Positions 1-9,350 of a stretch of DNA of 16,131 nucleotides are shown here, in pieces. The position numbers and the translations under genes are program-made. Below the pieces are notes generated by a model, which was not told the DNA's origin, did not search any database, and saw nothing but the letters and a program-made list of their open reading frames with translations. The DNA comes from Glomus cerebriforme (Eukaryota; Glomeromycota; Glomeromycetes; Glomerales; Glomeraceae): contig QKYT01001041.1 of assembly GCA_003550305.1 (NCBI GenBank), positions 1-16,131 on the forward strand. The letters run 5' to 3'. How positions within the stretch are numbered: the stretch's first letter is position 1; the number at the start of each line of letters is the position of its first letter.

Positions 1-112
1 AATTTATTATATATGTGATTATATAACAAAAACCCTTTTTATAAGAACACCTCACTATAATCACAGTGTTTGGTGGTCCCGAAGGGTGTGATTATAGAGG
101 GGGATGACTGTA
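1..112. mobile_element. Possible terminal fragment of a pogo/Tc1-like DNA element, cut by the window edge
   Basis: Read on the minus strand, this segment begins with a TA dinucleotide (111-112) followed by CAGTCATCCCCCTCTATAAT, a layout like the ends of TA-inserting Tc1/mariner/pogo elements (CAGT... next to TA). A hairpin lies inside it: the 10-bp arms TATAATCACA (56-65) and TGTGATTATA (87-96) flank a loop containing TCCCGAAGGG. The base composition is less AT-biased than the DNA to its right. Only one end is in the window, so the partner inverted repeat and target duplication cannot be seen. It could also be an unrelated hairpin-forming intergenic sequence. Confidence 0.35.
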
Positions 113-537
113 TAATATATAGTCAGCCTTTTATATAAATAGAAATTCCAAATATAATACATTTAAAAACTTATTATTATTTAAATACAAATTATAAATT
201 TAAATGATAATATAAATGCAATTCTTATACACTTTTAATCACAAATTAATTTTTATATCTTAATTACAAAATAAAAATAAATCAAGAATTAATATTTCGT
301 CTTTTTTTTTTTAAATCAACAGATACTATCACGTGAAATCCTGGCCTAAAAATAAATTTAGCCGATATGTGTAATATGCTGCGGGCTGCGGCTATACGGT
401 ACTATAATAATATAATTGATCATCAAACAATATATATAAGATCCCAAATCCCGTCTCTAATGCTCCAATTTCTGCACCGCGTAAACATACCATAATTCAC
501 ATAATTCATCAGCCCCTGTATACAGCATCGGCTAAAA
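113..537. other. Upstream region and 5' leader of MOT1
   Basis: This AT-rich stretch has no supportable coding region. It contains a less AT-rich patch around 360-400, a CACGTG palindrome near 330, a TATA-like run at 431-440 and a C-rich patch (about 460-535) directly before the MOT1 start codon. It most likely contains the MOT1 promoter and 5' UTR. No bidirectional partner gene is visible. Confidence 0.5.
431..440 (+). promoter_or_regulatory. TATA-like box upstream of MOT1
   Basis: TATATATAAG lies about 100 bp before the MOT1 ATG (538), a reasonable distance for a fungal core promoter. In DNA this AT-rich such motifs arise by chance, so this is positional evidence only. Confidence 0.3.
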
Positions 538-3500
538 ATGTCGACACGGTAAAGTCACCATCATCATACACGAACAAATTATTAAAAAATTTATTTTCTC
601 GTTATTTTTTCTAAAACTTTTTGAATTTCTAAAAATTCATTATGCAGATTGGACCGTTTGGTCCTCCTTTTGGATACAGGATCTACACCCGCTGTACGTG
701 CAACAGCTGCTCAACAGTTGGGAGAGATTCAAAGGCAGCACCCCGGGGAGTTGCATAACTTGTTATCGAGGGTGCCGTAGTCCATTTTCTATTTAACATT
801 TATAAGTAAATTCGCAATAAACTATAACTTATTGCGCGTACATTTTTTATCAGGTTATTGTACATTTAAGCAATAAAGAATGGGACACCCGAATTGCCGC
901 CGGACAAGCGATCGAGGCCATTGCTAAAAATGTACCACAATGGGATCCTCCCGAAAGTGTGTAAACACCTCTCTTTTTATTTTCATTTATTTTACATTTC
1001 ATTGCTACATTTGAATGTTTCTCAATCTTTTTTTAACGTAATCTCGTTTTTTTGACCATTTAAAAATCTATTATAGTTGTCAAAGCTAAAAATGAACTAT
1101 ATACTATAAGTAAAACAAATGATACCAAGTATTCATTTGAAACGTTTGATATTGCAAATGTATTGCAGAAAGGTGAAACTTTGTTAGGTTCAGCTGGCAA
1201 GGTATGTTGAATTATGAATTAGATATTTATGGTCACGTGACTAAACAATTGATTTTTATATTATACGCGTTAGGAATATGATCTTGATTTGAGTGATCTA
1301 GATCCTGCACAACGATTAGCACTTCAACATAAAAACCTTAAAGAAAGGCTGGGGTTAGGAAGTGAATTTATGGATGGTAAGTTAAAATGCAATAGTAGTA
1401 GCTTCAAAGATCGCAATTATTTTGATTTACTTAGAATTTAATCCCACTTATTTAGTTGACTTGTTGGATGATGTGGATATAAGTGGTGCTTCAGTGCCAC
1501 AAACTATACAAACACAGAAAACAGAGTTTATTGCACAACAACCACCTCCACAGCCTCGCTCTCCTGGATTGCCTCCGGAAGAATTGGCTGGGTTAAGTGC
1601 AAGAGAAAGAAATAAATTGAAGAGAAAAGCAAAGAGTGATGCAAAGAATAAAGGAAAAGAAAAGTATGCAAAATAACATTTTTCGTTATGAGTGTTGCGC
1701 AAAATACATAGTTGCGTTATTGATATTTATTTATTTAGGATGCGTGTAGTCGAAAGGAGCGGAAGAAAAACAGGTGCTGAAGCCACAGCATCACTTGCAG
1801 CTCCTGTTTCACCATCTATTGTAAAAGCTGAACCTGATGGTAATTGTTATATATTATTATGTTTTCAAATAAATGTTCAGAATTATACGCTAACATTTTA
1901 ATTACGCATTAATTATAGTATTATCCGATTCAACACAAAATGATGGTTACTTTAATTTTACACCACAACCCTGTTCTAGCAAGATTGTGGTTGAGGCTAA
2001 AAAGGACATTTCTGCTAATGTATCTGAAGATCAAGCCAATGAATGGCCCTTTGAAAAAGTGTGTGAATCACTATGTGTGTCTTTGTTTAAGTAAGTTAAT
2101 ATGTAAGATGTTTATTAGTTAATTTTGAAAGTGCTAAAAGTGTTTTATATAAATACAAATAATTTAGCTCATGTTGGGAAGTTAGACATGGTGCGTGTAT
2201 TGGGCTAAGGGAAATATTGAAAGTACATGGAAATGGTGCAGGGAAAGTTTGTATGTGCTATTCGAAAATATTATTTAATTTCAATATCGTTTTTGAACAT
2301 TTAGTTTAATAATACTTTGTTTAAATTAGTGGGATTAACCAAGATAGAAAACGAAGCCCGCCATAATAAATGGTTGGATGATATAGCAATTCGGTTGCTT
2401 TGTGTTTTTGCATTAGATAGATTTGGTGATTTTGTATCAGATCAGGTAAAGAAATTCCTTAATGTAAAATCCAACTATATATTACACACTGTAAACATTC
2501 TATACTTATCTCTATTCTCTATAAAAGGTCGTTGCACCTGTACGTGAAACATGTTCGCAGACTTTGGGTGCTCTTTTACGTTATATGTCATCTCAGGGTG
2601 TTGAAAATGTACACAAAGTATTATTGAGAATGATCTATCAAACAGATTTAATTAATAGTCAATCATCAATATGGGAAGTTCGACATGCTGGAATGTTAGG
2701 CTTGAAATATGCTGTTGCTGTACGTAAAGACTTAGTGAATATGTTGTTGGATGGTACTGTTGGTGCTGTTATATTAGGGTATGCCAATTTTCGTTAGGTG
2801 TTCATAAATTTTAAAAGCATATGTACTTATATATGCTTTTACTTATTCTAGATTAAAAGATAGAGATGATGACGTCCGTGCAGTAGCCGCATCGATCTTA
2901 ATTCCAATTGCAGATTCCTTTGTTAGTCATTCATCTAATAAGATACCCGAAATTGTTTCAGTTTTGTGGGATTGTCTAAAGGATCTAAAAGATGATTTGA
3001 CTGCGTCCACAGCAAGTGTGATGGATTTCTTAGGTATCTATATGTCAAATATTTAAGTAAACATAAATATTTATATTATTTATACATGTTGACTTTACAA
3101 ATTTTTTATAGCCAAATTATTTTCATTCCCAAATGTATTGGAATATATGCGCATCGCTGCTGCATCAGATCCAAGGTATAATACCGCAAAATATGTTTAA
3201 TTACTACAAAGTATGAAATTAACAAATTTAATTATATCGACAATTTAGCCATTCTTTAACAACATTAATACCACGACTATATCCGTTCTTTCGACATACT
3301 ATTACTTCTGTGCGTTTAGCAGTTCTTAATACACTTTTAACCTTTTTGGGTATGAATGGTGTTGAAGAATGGGTCGACCATCGTACTTTCAGGCTTGTGT
3401 TTCAAAATATGATAGTCGAAGAAAAAAAGGTGATTAACCTTTAAGATATTCATTCTTCTGACAATTATCAAGAGATTTGATTTATCTTTAAAACTTTTAT

Positions 3501-6500
3501 AGGATGTTCTTGATTTATCCGTGCAAGTTTGGTCCGCGTTGGTGTCTCATTCAGCGTCACCTTATCAAAATAAACTCTTCCAATTCACATCGCAACATAT
3601 TCCTACTTGGTTCATGATTGTAATGACACCATTAGGCACCCCAATTGATCGTCGGTTATTTTTTGTACCCGAAGGAACAATCCCGATGGATATAACTCCT
3701 ACCTCAATGCCATCTACTACTTCATCAATTTCACGTCGACGTGGACAGGGTCGTAACCAAGCAAGTAATGGGAATACGGATGAATCAGTTGGTCATAATA
3801 TTGATGCTGGAATGTTACAACAGGATTTTGCACTAGTTAGTGTAGACATAGTGTTAAGGGGAAGAGTTTCTGCCTCCAAGGGGTTGGGTATGCTTATGAG
3901 TCGATGGCCAAATGAGGTATGTAATAATATTTTGTATCTATTCCAGCTTTTTGGTCATTTATATTTTAATATACATTCACTTTATGCAATTAGTCATTGG
4001 AAGCAACGTATAAGGAAATACTTATGACGTTTCTTTCCTCTTCATGGGCTTCAAATAAGCAACTTTCGGCTGTCATTATTGAAGAATGGTCAAGATCAGT
4101 TTTAGATAATGGTGATCTAGGCTTTCAAAATTCTCTTGTTGAATCTTTGCCTTTTGCTTCGAATATTTCTGAATTTATGGTCCAAATGCTTGAATCTGAA
4201 CCACCAAACTTCTATTCGGAGCTCGTTACTATACTACGTCGTATCAGGGGCGAATGCCAAGCAATGCTGAATACTTTTGTTTCTGTAGGCAGGATTAATT
4301 CGGCTAATATACCTGTTTTACCGACATATGTTCTTGGTGAAGTACAAGCAGATGTTTCAACATTATTTAGTATAGAAATGGCGGCAGAACTTGCGACGAC
4401 AACATTCAATAATTTATCTGCCCAAGTTTCTGGGAGAAGTAGAAGATCTGCGCAAGTCCAACCTGAGGAGCGACAGTCACAATTACAGGATCGTCAGCGT
4501 CGTGTGTTATCTTCGGTTGGTTATTATGAGTCAACAAAACAAAAAAATGACATTGTAGTATTTGCTGCGATAGCAGGAGCCGTTGTAGCATTACGAGTTT
4601 TACCGCCAAAGTTGAATCCCATAATAAGATCTATTATGAATTCTATTAAATCTGAGGAGAATTTAGGTTTACAACAACGTTCTGCGGCTACTTTAGCCAG
4701 TCTAGTTTCCCTTTGTTCAACAGCGGATAGTTCAGTTAGAGTTAATCCCAATGACAAGATTGTTAAGAATTTATGTACCTTCCTTTGTTCTGATCCTACT
4801 ACAACTCCTGATATTCAGAACAATCGCAATAAGGAAGGTATTTTATCATTACATAAAGCCAAAGAACCAGATAAGAATTCGTCTAATGGTTCTGCCTCAG
4901 GATCTGAGGACGAGAGGCTTAGAATACAGAAATTAATAAGACGTGGTGCTGAAACCGCTTTGAGAGAATTCGCTACACAATTTGGTCCAAGATTATTTGA
5001 AGTAGTGCCAAAATTATGGAATTGCATGCGTTTGTCGTTGGACAATGTATTTAGTCATGGTCTGTATCAACTTCTGTTATCATTAATAATATATGAATTT
5101 TTAAATTAACTTTGTCGTAAATATAATTAAATCATAGATGATAAAGATAAAATAGACGCAACACTTAATGCAAATGATCATATAGGGCAAGAAGTTATTG
5201 ATTCTCTTCAAATAATCCAATCATTAGTTCCTGTAGTTCATAAATCTTTATATTCACAGGTATTATATTATTCATTTTGTTTTATTTTTATTAATGCTTA
5301 CTAATGCTTGTTCTTATTACAAAAATATGTTTTAATTTGCAGATTACGGAATTGCTACCTCATATTGTGAAAGCTATTCAATGTCAATATTCTGTAATTC
5401 GTTTCATGGCTGCAAGATGTTTTTCTACCATAGCAAGTGTTATTACAATACAAAGCATGCAAATAATAATTAATCAAGTAATACCATTATTGGGTGATTC
5501 ACGGAACGTAATACATCGCCAGGGAGCTGCTGAATTAATTTACCGTATGTCGTTTGATATCAATAATTATCTTAATAAATATATATTTCATTAAATCTTA
5601 TTCACTATAAATCTAGATGTTGTTCAAACCATGGATGCCAAAATTCTGCCGTATGTTATTTTCTTAATTGTTCCAATTTTGGGTAGAATGAGTGATGTAG
5701 ATGAAAATGTTCGATTAGTGAGCACGAATTGTTTCGCCATGTTGATCAAGTTGGTGCCTTTAGAGGTAAATAAGAGCAATTATAAATATTATTTATGATT
5801 TATACTTTTTCTAACATGTAATTATTATATATAGGCCGGTATACCTGACCCACCTGGTTTATCAGTTGAATTATTAAAGCATCGTGATGATGAACGCAGA
5901 TTCCTTTCACAACTTCTTGATAGTAATAAATTGGATCCCTATGAAATTCCAGTAACAATCAAGGCTGAATTAAGAAAATATCAACAAGAAGGTGTTAATT
6001 GGTTGGCTTTCTTGAACAAATATCAATTACATGGTATATTGTGTGATGGTAAGATGTCGACAATATCACATATATAACTATATAAAAAAAATTTATTTAG
6101 TAACTTTAATTTTTATAGATATGGGTCTTGGTAAAACTCTTCAATCAATATGTATTTTGGCAAGTGACCAATATACTCGTTCCAAGAAATATGGCCAAAC
6201 AAAGTCGCCAGATTGTGCACCATGTCCATCTTTAGTAGTTTGCCCACCTACTTTAACTGGACATTGGTATCATGAAATATTAAATTATACGGATATGCTA
6301 AAGCCGCTTCTGTATTCTGGTAATCCAAAAGATCGAGACAGGTAGAATATAATTCATCTGTATATATAAGGTTTCTTATTATTAACTAAGTTTGTATTTG
6401 ATTAAATTATTAGACTTCGACCAAAAATAAAACAATTCGATGTTATCATTATGTCATATGATATAGTGCGTAACGATATAGATGAATTAGCCAATATTAA

Positions 6501-8276
6501 TTGGAATTATTGTATCCTTGATGAAGGTCACGTCATCAAGAACGGCAAAACAAAGATAACAAAAGCAGTAAAATCTGTAAAGGCTAATCATCGACTGATA
6601 TTATCTGGTACACCAATACAGGTTAGGAATTTATTTGTATTTTATTTAATATAAACAAAAGGAAGTTATTAATGGTATTTTCATTGTTCTTTATTCCAAT
6701 TAGAATAACGTACTAGAATTATGGTCGCTTTTCGATTTCTTAATGCCGGGATTTTTAGGTACTGAGAAGCAATTTAATGAACGTTTTGGTAAACCTATAT
6801 TGTCAAGTAGAGATAGCAAGAGTTCTTCCAGAGAACAGGAAGCCGGTTAGCTACTTTGCATTTTATAAATAAATTTTGTTTTTTATTATATGATTAGTGT
6901 TAACAATAAAGTTTAAATATTAGGTGCTTTGGCGCTCGAAGCCTTGCATAAACAGGTACTTCCGTTTCTATTGAGACGCTTAAAAGAGGATGTTTTGAAT
7001 GACTTGCCACCGAAAATCATACAAGATTATTATTGTGAGCTTAGTGATATACAAGTATGTTTGAAATAAATTTTATATGATTATTTGTTTTGGTTAACTT
7101 AAGATCTAACAAATATTCAAATGAATAGAAACAACTTTACGAACAATTTGCCAAATCACAAACTAAGAATACTGTTGAAAACGAACTTGAACCGGAATAT
7201 ATAGAAGAAGAGACTGAAAAGAAAGCCACACATATATTCCAAGCATTACAATATTTGCGCAAGTTGTGCAATCATCCTTTACTAGTTGTGAATGATAAAC
7301 ATCCACAATACCGCGTTGTAATGGAAAAATTCAGATCTAGCAAGTCTTCGTTGCATGATTTGGAAAATGCTCCAAAATTACTTGCTTTGAAGTAATTATA
7401 ATTATTTCTATTATTATTATTATTTCGAATTTATTACTTATTATTATAATTTTTGCATAGGCAATTACTGCTTGATTGCGGTATAGGAGTAACCACAGAG
7501 TCCGAAGAAGGTACTTTGGGTGCTGGTGCTGTTAGTCAACATCGAGCACTAATCTTCTGCCAGCTTAAGACTATGCTTGACATAATTGAAAATGATTTAT
7601 TCAAGCCTTTAATGCCTTCAGTCACATACATGCGACTCGATGGTTCAGTGGATGCCAACAAACGTCACGGCATAGTACAACAGTTTAATAAGGATCCGTC
7701 AATTGATGTGTTGTTACTTACAACGCACGTTGGAGGACTTGGGCTCAATTTAACGGGAGCCGACACTGTGATATTTGTTGAACATGATTGGAATCCAATG
7801 AAGGATTTACAAGCAATGGATCGTGCTCACCGTATTGGACAAAAGAAAGTAGTTAATGTATATCGTTTAATTACTAGAGGAACATTGGAAGAAAAGATTA
7901 TGGGGTAAGAATTGAACATTTTTCATAAAATTATTTTTATGAGCTCAAAACATTACTTATTATTATTGTATTTTATAGATTACAAAAATTCAAACTTAAT
8001 ATTGCCAATTCTATTGTTAATCAACAAAATTCTGGATTACAAAGTATGGACACTGAACAAATACTTGATCTGTTTAATGTAACTGCAGACAACAATGGTA
8101 ATCAAAGAGGAGGAAGTATATCTACAAGTGGAGCAGGGTCTAGTTTTAGTTCAAAAGGAAAGAAAGTATCTGCTACGAAGAATGTTTTGGAGGGGTTAGA
8201 AAATCTATGGGATGATACACAGTATGAAGACCTTAATTTAGATAACTTTATTGAATCTCTTAATTCGGGAAATTAA
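538..8276 (+). CDS. MOT1: MOT1/BTAF1, TBP-associated Snf2-family ATPase (27 exons, complete)
   Basis: Nuclear ATPase that binds TATA-binding protein (TBP) and strips it from DNA, redistributing it among promoters (B-TFIID factor). Exons by splice phase and homology: 538-548, 648-771, 854-956, 1077-1201, 1274-1376, 1435-1663, 1739-1839, 1919-2090, 2168-2250, 2330-2445, 2528-2778, 2852-3033, 3112-3175, 3249-3429, 3503-3916, 3994-5059, 5138-5259, 5343-5544, 5617-5765, 5835-6048, 6119-6341, 6414-6621, 6704-6845, 6924-7054, 7129-7391, 7461-7904, 7979-8276. They total 5721 nt, or 1906 aa, close to yeast Mot1 and human BTAF1 (about 1850-1870). The N-terminus reads [15 protein letters not shown], the conserved family start. 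Residues to about 1265 form the HEAT-repeat TBP clamp, with a basic stretch at 212-232 (possible nuclear signal) and Ser/Thr/Arg-rich low complexity at about 680-714. The Snf2 motor has Walker A DMGLGKT (1338-1344), DEGH (1448-1451), SGTPIQNN (1476-1483), HVGGLGLNL (1749-1757) and motif VI with RAHRIGQ (about 1778-1789). All catalytic motifs are intact. Introns are 58-120 nt and all GT..AG; two donors are weak (772 GTGCCG, 5060 GTCTGT). Confidence 0.95.
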
Positions 8277-8401
8277 TTGCGGTTTAATAGATTATTATAT
8301 CAGATAGATACTGGTTAGAATTTATTGCGTTTAGTGAATTACCAATATCAATGTAAATTATTTGTTTGATCTTAATTTGTTACAAGCAAACTAATAGATA
8401 T

Positions 8402-8407
8402 AATAAA
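8402..8407 (+). terminator. Poly(A) signal of MOT1
   Basis: AATAAA lies 126 bp after the MOT1 stop codon (8274-8276). It is the first canonical hexamer downstream and is consistent with a 3' UTR of about 150 nt. Confidence 0.45.
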
Positions 8408-8661
8408 GTACGCATTTATTGAATCAATAACCGAGAAACACGTGAATAATAAAATATCTATACGATGCCAAAAATAGATTTAGAGAGATTAGTCGCATTT
8501 TTCGGTTTACTTCTATTGGTAGATCTTTTGTGTAACACGTGCAAAAATGACTTCGGGTTTTTCGGTTGGTTTTGATTGGGCTGATCTTTTTGGGGGTTTT
8601 TAAATAAAGCACCGCGGCAACCAATCAGAGTCATTATTAATTATTATAAATTATTATTTTT
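8408..8661. other. MOT1 downstream spacer with promoter-like motifs
   Basis: No convincing gene. It contains CACGTG at 8439-8444 and 8536-8541, and an inverted CCAAT arrangement: CCAAT at 8621-8625 and TTTAAATA at 8598-8605, which on the minus strand read ATTGG and then TATTTAAA. A 66-codon minus-strand frame (8624-8424) begins just after the ATTGG box, but it has no recognisable domain and is biased only by base composition. Confidence 0.3.
8498..8590. repeat. Imperfect direct repeat, about 33 bp, two copies
   Basis: Copies at 8498-8529 and 8558-8590 share the starting block TTTTTCGGTT and the ending block GATCTTTT, with a diverged middle; I count about 25 matches in 33 columns. The function is unknown. 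It may be chance similarity in T-rich DNA or the trace of a local duplication. Confidence 0.3.
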
Positions 8662-8832
8662 TGTTACAGCTGTTTTCATAAGTCATGGGACACTCGGCAA
8701 ATTTTGCTGCCGAGTATGTGTCGGCAACTCGGCAACTCGGTGAACAGAGAAATTATCACCAAAAACTTAACAGCCAATAATATTGCTTTAGCCTCATGTG
8801 TAAATATGCGCGTTTCGTAATCATTATAATTA
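8662..8832 (+). repeat. Left terminal inverted repeat of the MITE-like element
   Basis: This 171-bp arm is the reverse complement of 8980-9150 with two substitutions. It starts TGTTACAGCTGTTTTCATAA and carries the CTCGGCA..TGCCGAG palindrome at about 8692-8713 and the TCGGCAAC doublet at about 8721-8738. Confidence 0.9.
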
Positions 8833-8979
8833 TTTACTAATGTTTAAATGTCCTGCTATTATTCTACAAGATAAGCCTTTTAAGTATTTTTCAACAATTA
8901 ACCAACGAATATGTTCATTTAGTTTTTTTGGAATGGGCATTATGCATTAGTACTGTACGCGTAAGAAATGTATGGGAAT

Positions 8980-9150
8980 TAATTATAATGATTACGAAAC
9001 GCGCATATTTACATAGGAGGCTAAAGCAATATTATTGGCTGTTAAGTTTTTGGTGATAATTTCTCTGTTCACCGAGTTGCCGAGTTGCCGACACATACTC
9101 GGCAGCAAAATTTGCCGAGTGTCCCATGACTTATGAAAACAGCTGTAACA
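8980..9150 (-). repeat. Right terminal inverted repeat of the MITE-like element
   Basis: Reverse-complement partner of 8662-8832. The match stops abruptly at 8980 on the inner side and at 9150 on the outer side, which defines the element's limits. Confidence 0.9.
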
Positions 9151-9350
9151 TCAAAGACTGTGACGCTACTGGGATAATTATTGGAGGTGTCGCCTGTGGT
9201 ACAGAATTTGGCTGCCAACTCGGCGAAGATACCTTTCAACTTAATACTGATGGTACTTTTGTCATATTGGCCCTTGCAAAAATGGCTGTAAGCGTAAGGT
9301 TGTCATCCCCGATAGTTCTTGCAACCCATGATAATAAAAATATATTTAAC
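9151..9350 (+). other. GC-richer block next to the MITE-like element; possible gene fragment
   Basis: By my count 81 of the 180 bases at 9151-9330 are G or C (45%), well above the surrounding intergenic DNA and above typical exons here. The plus strand is open from the right TIR to a stop at 9351-9353 and contains two Cys-rich pieces (KDCDATG, GVACGTEFGCQLGED). I recognise no family. The minus strand is also nearly open, with one internal stop. It may be a relic exon, part of another repeat family, or the neighbouring segment of an older element. The string CAACTCGGCGAA (9216-9227) differs by one base from a piece of the adjacent TIR (8733-8744), hinting at relatedness or chance. Confidence 0.3.

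Larger units (their letters stand above)
8662..9150. mobile_element. Non-autonomous DNA transposon (MITE-like) with 171-bp terminal inverted repeats
   Basis: The left arm 8662-8832 and right arm 8980-9150 are inverted copies over 171 bp with no gaps and only 2 mismatches, both near 8796-8798. The 147-bp centre (8833-8979) is AT-rich and encodes nothing recognisable, so transposition would need a transposase from elsewhere. Each arm contains a short palindrome (CTCGGCA..TGCCGAG) and a tandem TCGGCAAC doublet, possible transposase-binding sites. The ends read TGTTACAGCTG and CAGCTGTAACA. If the mobile unit starts at CAGCTG, it is flanked by TA on both sides, as in Tc1/mariner insertions. No longer direct target duplication is visible, which argues against a Mutator-type 8-10 bp duplication. 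High arm identity suggests recent origin or gene conversion. Confidence 0.85.

Noticed and set aside
1448..1702. Minus-strand 84-codon frame opposite MOT1 exon 6
   Set aside because: It is a shadow of the coding exon: low-complexity Phe/Leu-rich protein opposite a Lys-rich stretch, running into an intron, with no homology.
4212..5045. Four overlapping minus-strand frames opposite MOT1 exon 16
   Set aside because: Shadows of the longest MOT1 exon; no recognisable domains and no start context.
8424..8624. Minus-strand 66-codon frame downstream of MOT1
   Set aside because: No family features; composition-driven, and it overlaps the MOT1 poly(A) region. Kept only as a note about promoter-like motifs.
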